64,000 nucleotides of DNA, taken from Massilia pinisoli. Lineage in GTDB: Bacteria; Pseudomonadota; Gammaproteobacteria; Burkholderiales; Burkholderiaceae_D. Both the position numbers and the translations under genes were made by a program. How positions within the stretch are numbered: the stretch's first letter is position 1; each line of letters opens with the position of its first letter. Location of the stretch: assembly GCF_024753285.1 (NCBI RefSeq), contig NZ_JANUGW010000019.1, positions 1 through 64,000 of the forward strand. Reading direction: 5' to 3'. Of this stretch, positions 25,008 through 33,528 are shown piece after piece. Under the pieces are notes generated by a model. The model did not search any database. It was given only the letters and a program-made list of their open reading frames with translations, and was not told the origin of the DNA.

Positions 25008-26474
25008 TCAGGACTTGCCCTTGACGCCGGCAGTGCCGCTGGCGCGGGCCAGGCTCGAGCGCGCGTCAGCCACCGCGCGCAAGCGGTCTTCGAGGTAGGC
25101 GCTCACGCGGGGATGCTGGCTGAAGGCGACGTTGAAGCGGATGTGCTGGTCAGGCCCGTCGTCGGCCGAGAACGCCGAGCCGCGCATCATCAGGATCTTG
25201 TTGCGGTAGGCGTCCTGCACCAGCAAGTCCACGTCCAGCCCTTCGGGCATGGTGCCCCACAGGAAAATGCCTGCGTCGCCGGGCTGCTCGAACAGCACGC
25301 CGGCTGCGCTCAGTTGCCGCGTGGCGGCGTTGCGCGCCACCATGATCTTGCGTTGCAGCCGGTCCAGGTGCTTGCGCAGGTTGCCGGCCTTGAGCACTTC
25401 CAGCAGCACGTATTCGTTCAGCGCAGGCAACGTCATGACGGCGTGGATCTTGGTTCGCATCAGCAGCTTCAGCAGGGTGGGCGCCGCGGCCAGGTAGCCC
25501 ATGCGCAGGGCCGGGCTCAGCGCCTTGCACAGGCTGGAGTAGTAGATCACGCCGTCCAGTCCCGACAGCGATGCCAGTCGCGTGCTGCGGCCCTGCTGGA
25601 AATGGCCGTGCACGTCGTCTTCGGCGATCAGGACGCCATACTGCTGCGCCATGATCAGCACCTTGTGCAGGTTGGCGGCGCTGCTGCTCCACCCGGTGGG
25701 ATTGTGCAACGCCGTTTGCACGAACAGCAGGCGCGGACGGTGCGCGCGGCAGGCGGCTTCGAGTTCGTCCAGGTCGAGGCCATCGGGGTGGCGCTTGATG
25801 GGCACCAGGCGCACGCCATCCTGGCGCAGCCTGCCGAACATCAGGAAGTAGCCGGGATCTTCGACCAGCACCGTATCGCCTGGCTGTAGAAACGTGCGGC
25901 AGATCAGATCGATGGCATGGGTGCCGCCGAACGTGGTGAGAATGTCGCCGGCCTCCGCGGCGATGCCGATGCCGCGCAACAGCAGCGCGATCTGCTCGCG
26001 CAGTTCGGCCAGTCCTTGCGGCGGACAGCGCGACGCCATGCCGGCCGCGCTGCGCGCCAGGCCGCGTTGCACGGCGGCCGCCGGCAGCCCGTCCTGCAGC
26101 CAGGTGGGCGGCAACGCGCCGCTGCTGGCCAGCAGCACGCCCGGCCGCTGGTCGTTCACTTGCTGGATCAGCCAGACCGGCTCCTGCTCCTGGCCCGCCT
26201 CCAGCGCCACCTCGTCGGGAACGGCGCGGCCGGCGTCCGCCGGTGCGCGGACGAAGAAGCCCGCCGTGCCGTGCGTGTCGATGACGCCTGCGGCCACCAG
26301 CCTGTCATAGGCCACCACCACGGTGTTGGTGCTCACGGCGAGCTGGGTGGCGAGCTGGCGGATCGACGGCAGCCTGGTCCCGCCGGGCAGGACGCGTTGC
26401 GCGATCTGCTGGCGCAATGCGGCCTCGATCTGCTTGAACAGGGCGATGGGGGAGGAGCGGTCGATGGGGAACAT
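25008..26474 (-). CDS. MocR-type regulator (GntR winged helix fused to aminotransferase domain)
   Basis: A 488-residue fusion: a GntR-type winged helix (residues about 10-75, with LPSIRQLATQLAVSTNTVVV) and a fold-type I aminotransferase domain from about residue 110 to the end, with the PLP lysine in YYSSLCKALSPALRMGY. MocR regulators sense PLP or amino compounds and control neighbouring transport or metabolic genes. It is 9 bases downstream of a LysE-type exporter gene in the same direction, so it probably controls export of an amino acid or related amine. Confidence 0.94.
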   Translation of the reverse strand: MFPIDRSSPIALFKQIEAALRQQIAQRVLPGGTRLPSIRQLATQLAVSTNTVVVAYDRLVAAGVIDTHGTAGFFVRAPADAGRAVPDEVALEAGQEQEPVWLIQQVNDQRPGVLLASSGALPPTWLQDGLPAAAVQRGLARSAAGMASRCPPQGLAELREQIALLLRGIGIAAEAGDILTTFGGTHAIDLICRTFLQPGDTVLVEDPGYFLMFGRLRQDGVRLVPIKRHPDGLDLDELEAACRAHRPRLLFVQTALHNPTGWSSSAANLHKVLIMAQQYGVLIAEDDVHGHFQQGRSTRLASLSGLDGVIYYSSLCKALSPALRMGYLAAAPTLLKLLMRTKIHAVMTLPALNEYVLLEVLKAGNLRKHLDRLQRKIMVARNAATRQLSAAGVLFEQPGDAGIFLWGTMPEGLDVDLLVQDAYRNKILMMRGSAFSADDGPDQHIRFNVAFSQHPRVSAYLEDRLRAVADARSSLARASGTAGVKGKS

Positions 26475-26483
26475 CGCGGAAGT

Positions 26484-27068
26484 CTAGCGTAAAAACAGCA
26501 CGGCGAGGACCAGCAGGACGCCCCCCATCGCCAGATTGAATATGCGCTGGCTGCGGGGCGCTTTCAGCACGTTGCGGATCGAGACGCCGAACAGCGCCCA
26601 CACGACGTTGCACGGCATGCCCACCACGGTGCCGATCACGGACACCAGCAGCGCGCATGCGAGCATGTTGCCCTGCGCAGGCATGAAGACCGATGCCATC
26701 GTGACCGCCTTGAGCCAGCTCTTGGGGTTCAGCGCTTGAAACAGCGCCGCCTGCGCAAAGGACACGGCCTTCGGTGCGCCGGTTCCCGCCACCGAGGCGC
26801 CGGCAAGCTTCCAGGCCAAGAACATCAGGTACAGCGCGCCCGCGATCCGCAGTATCTGCTGCGCCATCGGGTACGCGACGAACACGCTGCCGAGCCCCAC
26901 GCACATGAGCATGGTCTGCACAAAGAGGCCGGCCTGGATGCCGAGGATCACTGGCAGCGCACCGCGATAGCCGAAACCGGCGCCGGTGGTGGCGAGCATG
27001 ACGTTGTTCGGCCCGGGCGTGGCGGACATCACGAAGCAATAGCTCATCAGGGGCAGGAGTTCGGTCAT
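26484..27068 (-). CDS. LysE/RhtB-family amino-acid exporter
   Basis: A 194-residue membrane protein with about six hydrophobic segments and the family signature near the N-terminus (SATPGPNNVMLATTGAGFGYRG). Such proteins export amino acids or related metabolites across the inner membrane. It forms a two-gene unit with the MocR regulator downstream (9-base gap). The transported compound cannot be told. Confidence 0.92.
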   Translation of the reverse strand: MTELLPLMSYCFVMSATPGPNNVMLATTGAGFGYRGALPVILGIQAGLFVQTMLMCVGLGSVFVAYPMAQQILRIAGALYLMFLAWKLAGASVAGTGAPKAVSFAQAALFQALNPKSWLKAVTMASVFMPAQGNMLACALLVSVIGTVVGMPCNVVWALFGVSIRNVLKAPRSQRIFNLAMGGVLLVLAVLFLR

Positions 27069-27304
27069 GGCATGCAGTCATAGTGTGGAGAAGGCCCCAG
27101 TCTAGAAGCGCGGCACGGCAGGGAAAAGGTACAAGGCGCCGCGTACAAACACATGCTGTATCGGTCGAACGACTACTACAGCGGGGATGCGTTTCCTCGG
27201 CCTCGATTCACGAACGCGAACACAGCCTTTTTCATCTCCATTTTTTGTTTCCGCGCGGCTAACGCGCGCACCGTTCGCGACGATCTCTTTAAACTTCGCC
27301 TCCA

Positions 27305-27323
27305 CAATATCTACTTGATATTG
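27305..27323. promoter_or_regulatory. Inverted repeat upstream of the Ser/Gly-rich protein gene
   Basis: CAATATC and GATATTG, 7-base perfect arms with a 5-base centre (TACTT), lie 39 bases before the start codon in an otherwise unremarkable 293-base intergenic region. They are well placed for a regulator-binding site or a hairpin in the leader of the transcript. Confidence 0.4.
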
Positions 27324-27361
27324 CAGAGTTTTTGCCCCACCCATTCTCTGAGGAGAGCGAT

Positions 27362-27949
27362 ATGAAAATGAATAAGTTACTGAAAGGCCTGATGGGTGCT
27401 GTCGTCACGGCGGCGATGTTCGGTACCGTGGGCGCACAGGCGCAGACCAGCGGCAGCGCCTCCACCGACAGCAGCGCGATGGCGCAGGACCAGTCGGGCA
27501 GCGCGCCCATGAAGAAGCACAGCAAGAAGAAACACACCCGCCACCACAAGAAGAGCTCCAGCGCCAGCTCGAGCAGCGGCTCCAGCAGCAGCGGCTCGAC
27601 GGGCAGCAGCGGTTCCAGCAGCAGCGGCATGAGCGGTAGCCAGGACATGCAAGGCACGCAGGGTACCTCCGGCAGCAGCGGCAGCATGGGCACCGGCACC
27701 TCGGGCACTGGCACGTCGTCGGGCACGAGCGGCACGTCGACCTCCGGCTCGTCGGGCACCAGCGGCATGAGCGGCAGCACGGGCGCCAGTGGCACGGGCC
27801 TCTCCGGCTCCAGCAGCATGGGAACCGGTACCGGCACGAGCACGAGCGGCTCCAGCACCACCATGCCCGCCACGCCCGCCACGCCGGCTACGCCCGCCAC
27901 CCCCGCCACGCCTCCCAACAATCAGGGCACGGGCAACCGCGGCTACTGA
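27362..27949 (+). CDS. Exported Ser/Gly/Thr-rich low-complexity protein
   Basis: A 195-residue protein with a signal peptide (MKMNKLLKGLMGAVVTAAMF... ending AQA), a Lys/His-rich patch near residues 47-62 (KKHSKKKHTRHHKK), a long Ser/Gly/Thr-only region (about 62-165) and a tail of repeated Thr-Pro-Ala units. No enzyme fold is expected. Related low-complexity exported proteins in Oxalobacteraceae are of unknown role; stress response, matrix or cell-surface functions are guesses. The start at 27362 follows GAGGAGAG. A strong terminator closes the gene. Confidence 0.8.
   Translation: MKMNKLLKGLMGAVVTAAMFGTVGAQAQTSGSASTDSSAMAQDQSGSAPMKKHSKKKHTRHHKKSSSASSSSGSSSSGSTGSSGSSSSGMSGSQDMQGTQGTSGSSGSMGTGTSGTGTSSGTSGTSTSGSSGTSGMSGSTGASGTGLSGSSSMGTGTGTSTSGSSTTMPATPATPATPATPATPPNNQGTGNRGY
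27863..27912 (+). repeat. Tandem repeat encoding Thr-Pro-Ala units
   Basis: A 9-base unit close to ACGCCCGCC is repeated about five times near the end of the Ser/Gly-rich gene and gives Pro-Ala-Thr in tandem. Copies differ only in third positions, as expected of a repeat that changes number by slippage. Confidence 0.75.
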
Positions 27950-27990
27950 TCCAGTGGCGGCGTCCGGCTCAGGCCGGACAGCGCGACAAC

Positions 27991-28016
27991 GCCAGCCTGC
28001 GGGCTGGCTTTTTTTT
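27991..28016 (+). terminator. Rho-independent terminator
   Basis: GCCAGCC / GGCTGGC arms with a TGCG loop, followed by eight T. It lies 42 bases after the stop of the Ser/Gly-rich protein gene. Confidence 0.9.
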
Positions 28017-28135
28017 GCCCATCGGTATCGCAATGCGTCGTCGTTGGTATAACATTGTTCATATCAAAAAATGATATGCGCAAACATCCGAGCCCGGCTC
28101 GGTGGCGCATCCACGATAAACGACGAGGAATCACG

Positions 28136-30094
28136 ATGGAGACAACGAGACTGGCCGTGCCCCTGCTGGCACTCGCCGCAGGCTGCGCCTGCTTGCCCGC
28201 GCAAGCGGCCGACCTGGGCCTGGCCCGCATCTTTTCCGACCATGCCGTCCTGCAGCGCGACGAGCCGATCGCCGTGTGGGGCACGGCCGCGGCGGGCCAC
28301 AAGCTGGCCGTCACGCTGGCCGGCCATACGGTGAACGGCAGCGCGGACGCGCACGGCAAGTGGAAGGTCCAGCTGCCGCCGCAGCCTGCGGGCGGGCCGT
28401 ACACGCTGATGGTGACGTCGGACGGCCAGACGGTCAGCCGCGCCGACATCCTCGTCGGCGACGTTTATCTATGCTCGGGCCAGTCGAACATGGAGTTCCT
28501 CCAGCGCCAGGCGACCAATGCCGGCGCCGCCGTCTACGCGGGCCGCAACGAGCAGCTGCGCTTCCTGAACGTACAGAAGAACAGCGCGGCGCTGCCGCAG
28601 GATGAACTCAAGGGGCCGGTCCAGTGGACGGTCGTGACGCCGGAAACGGTCGGAGACGCGTCGGCCGTCTGCTACTACATGGCGCGTTCGCTGCAGGCCA
28701 GCCAGAAAGTGCCGGTCGGCTTCGTCAACGCGAGCTGGGGCGGCACGACGATCCAGAGCTGGATCGGCGGCGAATCGCTGCGCACGCTGGACACCTACAA
28801 GGCCGGCGTCGCCGCCGTCGCGCAATACGGCCTTGATCCGGCTGCCGGCATGCGCGCCGAGGACGCGCGCAACGACGCCTGGTGGCGCGCCCACGACCCG
28901 CAGGCGGCCGCGCAGCGCGCGTGGATCGCCCCTGGCTTCGACGACAGCGCGTGGCCGACGGTCACGCCGGGCGGTTCGTGGAAGGACAGCGGCGTGGCCG
29001 GCTTCAAGGACTTCGACGGCGTGGCCTGGTACCGCACGACCGTCACGCTGACGGACACGCAGGCGAAGGCCGCGAACATGGTGCACCTGGGCCCCGTCGA
29101 CACGTACGACACCACCTGGGTGAACGGCGTGTACGTGGGCGGCGCCAGCACGTCGTGGATGTGGCGCGACTATGCCGTGCCGGCCGGCGTGTTCAAGCCG
29201 GGCCGCAACGTGATCGCGATGCGCGTGCTGAGCGGCGGGCAGGGCGGCGGCATGTCGGGTCCGGCCTCCAGCCGCAGCATCGGCATGGCCGACGGGCAGG
29301 CGATCCCGCTGCCGGCCGCGTGGAAGGTGCAGCGCGGCAGCGCGCTGAAAGGCCTGTCCGTGCCGCCGGCGCCGTGGGACGTGCCGACGAGCCTCACCAC
29401 GCTGTACAACGGCATGATCGCACCGCTGGTCGGTTATAAATTCAAGCTGGCCGCGTGGTACCAGGGCGAATCGAATGCGGACGCGGCGCTGGAATACCGC
29501 GCGCTGCTGCCGCTGTTGATGCGCGACTGGCGCCAGCGCTTCGCCGAGCCCGCGCTGCCGTTCCTCGTCGTGCAGCTGACGTCGTACGGCGCGCCGGCGA
29601 AAGCGCCGGGCAAGTCCGGCTGGGCCGAGCTGCGCGACGCGCAGGCGTATGCCGTGGCGCACGATGCGCATGCGGGCCTGGCCGTCACGCTCGACGTGGG
29701 CGACCGCTTCGACATCCACCCGACGCAGAAGACGCTCGTCGGCGAACGCCTCGCGCGTGCCGCGCGCGCCGTCGCGTACGGCGCGCATGAGGTGCCGGGC
29801 AGCCCGACGGCCGTGTCGGCGACGCGCAGCGGCAACGACATCGTCATCGCGTTCAAGGACACGGGCGGCGGCCTCGCCACCTACTCGTCCGACCGCGCCC
29901 TCGCGTTCGAGACGTGCACGGCGGCCGCGTGCCGTTATGCCGAGGCACGCGTGGCCGGCGACACGGTCGTCCTGCCCGGCGCCGCCACGGCGGACGTCAC
30001 GCGCGTGCGCTACGCGTGGGCCGACGCGCCATTCGTCAACCTGTTCGGCGCGGACGACCTGCCCGCCGCGCCGTTCCAGCTGGACGTCAAGTAA
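28136..30094 (+). CDS. Sialate O-acetylesterase-like enzyme, exported
   Basis: A 652-residue protein with a signal peptide (ending PAQAAD). The SGNH/GDSL esterase domain is split by an inserted galactose-binding-like sandwich domain (residues about 260-400, GFDDSAWPTV, VAWYRTTVTL), as usual in this family. Ser117 in LCSGQSNMEF is the nucleophile, and DVGDRFDIHPTQ near residue 525 gives the catalytic Asp/His. Relatives remove acetyl groups from sialic acids or plant polysaccharides. The start at 28136 follows GAGGAA. No other sugar-catabolic genes adjoin it. It is convergent with the bestrophin gene (no gap). Confidence 0.9.
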   Translation: METTRLAVPLLALAAGCACLPAQAADLGLARIFSDHAVLQRDEPIAVWGTAAAGHKLAVTLAGHTVNGSADAHGKWKVQLPPQPAGGPYTLMVTSDGQTVSRADILVGDVYLCSGQSNMEFLQRQATNAGAAVYAGRNEQLRFLNVQKNSAALPQDELKGPVQWTVVTPETVGDASAVCYYMARSLQASQKVPVGFVNASWGGTTIQSWIGGESLRTLDTYKAGVAAVAQYGLDPAAGMRAEDARNDAWWRAHDPQAAAQRAWIAPGFDDSAWPTVTPGGSWKDSGVAGFKDFDGVAWYRTTVTLTDTQAKAANMVHLGPVDTYDTTWVNGVYVGGASTSWMWRDYAVPAGVFKPGRNVIAMRVLSGGQGGGMSGPASSRSIGMADGQAIPLPAAWKVQRGSALKGLSVPPAPWDVPTSLTTLYNGMIAPLVGYKFKLAAWYQGESNADAALEYRALLPLLMRDWRQRFAEPALPFLVVQLTSYGAPAKAPGKSGWAELRDAQAYAVAHDAHAGLAVTLDVGDRFDIHPTQKTLVGERLARAARAVAYGAHEVPGSPTAVSATRSGNDIVIAFKDTGGGLATYSSDRALAFETCTAAACRYAEARVAGDTVVLPGAATADVTRVRYAWADAPFVNLFGADDLPAAPFQLDVK

Positions 30095-31027
30095 TCAACT
30101 GAGCCGGTAGTCGTGCGGCAGCAGCGGGGGCGGCAGGTCGCGCTCCCCCAGCGCCGCGCGCAGGTCGATCTCGATCGTGCGGCACAGCGCCTCGAGCGGC
30201 AGGCCGTTGTCGGACGCGCGGAACGGTTCCTCGAGTTCGTCGCCGAGGGCGTCCAGGCCGAAGAACGTGTAGGCCACGATGGCCGACACGAGCGGCGTCA
30301 GCGTGCCGATCGTGTCGACGAGGCCGAACGGCAGCAGGAAGCAGTACAGGTACGCCGTCCGGTGCAGCAGCAGCGTGTACGAGAACGGGATCGGCGTGCC
30401 GCGGATGCGTTCGCACGACGCGGCCACGGCCGTCAGCGCCGACAGGCTCGCGTCGATGGCGGGCGCCAGGCAGGCATCCACGCGCCCCGTGCGCAGGCAC
30501 AGGCCGAGATCCGTCCCCATTTCAAGCATCAGCGCATACGGCAGGTTCGGCTGCGCGCGCACGCGATCCCATTCCCCCGCCGCGAGCCACGGCGCGACGT
30601 CGGCCTCGGCGTCGTTGCCCGCATCGCGCAGGCGGTGGCGCAGCGCGTGCGCGTAGGCGATGGCGCGGCGCACGATGCGCAGGTGTGGTTCGTCGCTGCC
30701 GTCACTGCCCGGCGCCACCAGCGACAGGCATTGGCGCGCGAGGCTGCGGCTGCGCAGCACCAGCTCGCCCCATTGCTTGCGGCCTTCCCAGTAGCGGTCG
30801 TACGCGGCGTTGTTGCGAAAGCCGAGGAAGATGGCGAGCGGCAGGCCCATCAACGTGAACGGCGTCGGCGTGAAATGCAGCTTGTGGTGGCCGAGCTGGC
30901 CGTCCGTCCACGTGACGGCGATGGCGAGCAGGGTGCTGACGGCGAGGTGCATCCAGATGCGCGGCAGGACGGAGCCGCGCAGGATGAAGAACAGGCGCAG
31001 CGCCGATGGGCGGTCGCGGACGATCAT
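30095..31027 (-). CDS. Bestrophin-family (UPF0187) chloride channel-like membrane protein
   Basis: A 310-residue membrane protein with bestrophin signatures: LPLAIFLGFRNNAAYDRYWE near residue 62 and GRKQWGELVLRSRSLARQ after it, plus about four hydrophobic segments (residues 25-45, 55-72, 205-230, 235-255). Bacterial bestrophins are pentameric ion channels of the inner membrane. It stands alone between two unrelated units. Confidence 0.9.
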   Translation of the reverse strand: MIVRDRPSALRLFFILRGSVLPRIWMHLAVSTLLAIAVTWTDGQLGHHKLHFTPTPFTLMGLPLAIFLGFRNNAAYDRYWEGRKQWGELVLRSRSLARQCLSLVAPGSDGSDEPHLRIVRRAIAYAHALRHRLRDAGNDAEADVAPWLAAGEWDRVRAQPNLPYALMLEMGTDLGLCLRTGRVDACLAPAIDASLSALTAVAASCERIRGTPIPFSYTLLLHRTAYLYCFLLPFGLVDTIGTLTPLVSAIVAYTFFGLDALGDELEEPFRASDNGLPLEALCRTIEIDLRAALGERDLPPPLLPHDYRLS

Positions 31028-31109
31028 GGCCGGCTCCGGGGCCGGACGGGGTGGCTGTGCATGGGGCGGTCTTTCGGCGTGAGAATGCTTCGTTGCATTA
31101 TCGCCGGAT

Positions 31110-33527
31110 TCACGCGGGCTCGGTGACCGGCAGCAGCGGCAGCGTGACCGTGAACGTGCTGCCGCGCCCCGGGCCCGGGCTGGCCGCGTCGACGTGGCCG
31201 CCGTGCAGTTCGACGAGCTTGCGCACGAGGGCGAGGCCCAGCCCGAGGCCGCCCTGCGCGCGGTCGAGCGTGCGCGAGCCTTGCGTGAACAGGTCGAACA
31301 CGACAGGCAGCAGGTCGGGCCCGATGCCGTTGCCGTTGTCGTGCACCGCGAGGTAGGCCTGGCCGTCCGTCGTCTCCAGGTCGACGTCGATGCGGCCGCC
31401 CTCGGGCGTGTACTTGGCCGCGTTGTTGAGCAGGTTCGCCACCACCTGCACGAGGCGCGTGTGGTCGCCGTCGACCATCACGGGCGTGTCGCCCAGCCGC
31501 ACGGCGAGCACGTGGTGGCGCGCGTCGACGAGCGGGCGCGCCTGCTCGGCCGCCTCGGCGACGACGCGGCGCAGGTCCAGCGGCTGGCGCGCGACGGTGA
31601 CGAGCCCGCGCGTGACGCGCGAGACGTCCAGCAGGTCGTCCACCAGGTGCCGCATGTGCGCGACCTGGCGCGCGATGATGTCGCTGATCTGCTTCACGCG
31701 CGGCTCGCCCGCGTACGCGAGGCGCAGCATGTCGGCCGCGCTGGAGATCGGCGCCAGCGGGTTCCGGAGTTCGTGCGCCAGCATCGCGAGGAATTCGTCC
31801 TTGCGCCGGTCGGCCAGCTGCAGCGCTTCTTCCGCGCGCTTGCGCTCCGTGATGTCGATCGCGATCGCGTGCACGACGGTGCTGCGGCCGTCCGCGCCGA
31901 GGCCCAGGCGGCCGCGCACGTCGATCCAGGCGAGGCGGCCATCGTCGGCGCGCCGGATGCGCGGCGTGGTGCGGTACTCGCCGCCGGCGCGGACGGCCTG
32001 CTCGACCGTGTCGCGCACCGCCTGGCGGTCGTCCGGATGGATGAGCTTATGCAGTTCGGCGATGTTGTGCCACTGCTTGCCGAACACGCTGTGCAGGTTG
32101 GCGGAGAAGCTCACCTGGCCGCTGTGCGGATCGCGCTCCCACACGGCCATGTGCGCGGCGACGAGCCCTTGCTGCAGGCGTTCCTCGCTGTAGCGCACGG
32201 CGCGCTCGGCCCGTTCCAGCGGCGTGACGTCCGTGCACGTGCCGAACCACTGGACGATGCGGCCGCCGTCGTCGCGCAGCGGCGCCACCGACGTGAAGAA
32301 GCTGCGGTAGCGGCCGTCGGCGCCGCGCAGGGGGAAGGTCATCTGCGCCATGTTGCCGCTGGCGAGCGCCTCCTTCCAGCGCTGCATCACGAGGGGCAGC
32401 ACTTCCGGATCGTGGTACCGGTGCCATTCGTCCACGCCGGCCTGGCCCGGCGGACTCCCGGTGAATTCGTGCCAGCGGTCGTTGAACCAGACGACGTTGC
32501 CGTCCGGGTCGGCGATCCACACGAGCTGCGGGATGTTGTTCGCCAGCTGCAGGAACTTGCGCCGCTCCGCTTCCAGCCGCGCATGCTGTTCGTACAAGCG
32601 GTCGAGCATGCGGTTCAGCGCGCGCGCAAGGCTCACGACTTCGCGCGACCCGTCGAGCGGCGCGCGCTGGCTGCCGATGTCGTCGCCGAGGCTCGCGGAA
32701 AACGTCTCCAGGCGGCGCAGGTCGTGCGTGAGCCCCAGCGCGAGCCGCGACGCGAGCAGGAACACGACCAGCGCGAGCAGCGCGGCCACGGCGAGGATCA
32801 GCAGGTATTGCGGGGCCGACGTCGGCAGCGGCGGCGGCAGGCGGCGCTCGTCCTCGCGTAGCACGAGGCCCAGGTGGGCCAGGCGTGACGGCAGCGGGAC
32901 GGCGACCGCGATCTCGTGCGCGCCCGTGCGCGCGTCCGCGGGCGCGAGCACGGCCCACGGCGCGGGCTTCAGGTCGGCCAGGCGCACCTTGTACATCAGC
33001 GCGCCCTCCGGCGTGCGCGTACGCGAGTAGCGCAGCAGCACGACGCCGAGCAGTTCGCCGCCGTCCGGGCCGGGGCGCAGCGCCGCGCGCTCGTCGCCGC
33101 TGTCGAGGCGCGCGCGCAGCCAGGCCATGTCGGCGGGCGTGAACCCGGACACGCCGTTGTCGGCGATTTCCTGTGCCTCGAAATCGGTGAACAGCAGCCG
33201 CAGCGGGATGCCGTTCATCTGGCGCAGGCCGTGCAGGAACGGCGTCAGATAGGTTTCCTTGCCGGTGCTGTCGATCAGGGCCGTGGCCAGGATCGGGCTG
33301 GCGCCCACTTCCTGCAGCCGCGTGGCGAGGGCGTCGAGGTTGTGGCCGACGGTCGTGGCGTGGAACGTGACTTCGCGCTTCTGCAACAGGGCGTTGGCCT
33401 GCGCGCGCTGCTGGTCGATCAGCCAGAAGGAGACGCCCGCGATCAGCAGCACGGCGGCCGCCGTCAGGATCGCGGCCGCGATCGCGAAACGGCGCGACAG
33501 GCTGGCCGGTGCGGATGGTTCTGCCAT
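31110..33527 (-). CDS. Membrane sensor histidine kinase with two PAS domains
   Basis: An 805-residue kinase. TM1 is at about residues 12-34, a periplasmic sensor of roughly 200 residues follows, and TM2 is near 240-262, then a HAMP-like linker. PAS 1 starts near residue 310 (NNIPQLVWIADPDGNVVWFN), PAS 2 follows with its PAC motif (AIDITERKRAEEA), then HisKA with the phospho-acceptor in FLAMLAHELRNPLAP and HATPase_c with NLLNNAAKYTPEGG and GGLGLGLALVRKLVELHGG. No receiver domain is fused and no response regulator gene is adjacent. It starts 1 base after the stop of a solute-binding protein gene, so that protein probably acts as its periplasmic co-receptor. Confidence 0.93.
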   Translation of the reverse strand: MAEPSAPASLSRRFAIAAAILTAAAVLLIAGVSFWLIDQQRAQANALLQKREVTFHATTVGHNLDALATRLQEVGASPILATALIDSTGKETYLTPFLHGLRQMNGIPLRLLFTDFEAQEIADNGVSGFTPADMAWLRARLDSGDERAALRPGPDGGELLGVVLLRYSRTRTPEGALMYKVRLADLKPAPWAVLAPADARTGAHEIAVAVPLPSRLAHLGLVLREDERRLPPPLPTSAPQYLLILAVAALLALVVFLLASRLALGLTHDLRRLETFSASLGDDIGSQRAPLDGSREVVSLARALNRMLDRLYEQHARLEAERRKFLQLANNIPQLVWIADPDGNVVWFNDRWHEFTGSPPGQAGVDEWHRYHDPEVLPLVMQRWKEALASGNMAQMTFPLRGADGRYRSFFTSVAPLRDDGGRIVQWFGTCTDVTPLERAERAVRYSEERLQQGLVAAHMAVWERDPHSGQVSFSANLHSVFGKQWHNIAELHKLIHPDDRQAVRDTVEQAVRAGGEYRTTPRIRRADDGRLAWIDVRGRLGLGADGRSTVVHAIAIDITERKRAEEALQLADRRKDEFLAMLAHELRNPLAPISSAADMLRLAYAGEPRVKQISDIIARQVAHMRHLVDDLLDVSRVTRGLVTVARQPLDLRRVVAEAAEQARPLVDARHHVLAVRLGDTPVMVDGDHTRLVQVVANLLNNAAKYTPEGGRIDVDLETTDGQAYLAVHDNGNGIGPDLLPVVFDLFTQGSRTLDRAQGGLGLGLALVRKLVELHGGHVDAASPGPGRGSTFTVTLPLLPVTEPA

Positions 33528-33528
33528 G

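Noticed and set aside
27102..27344. Small minus-strand gene in the intergenic region before the Ser/Gly-rich gene
   Set aside because: No ribosome site, no domain, Arg/Val-rich translation, and it overlaps the inverted repeat and leader of the next gene.
31110..33527. Hybrid histidine kinase with receiver domain
   Set aside because: The sequence ends right after the ATPase domain; no receiver Asp motif is present.
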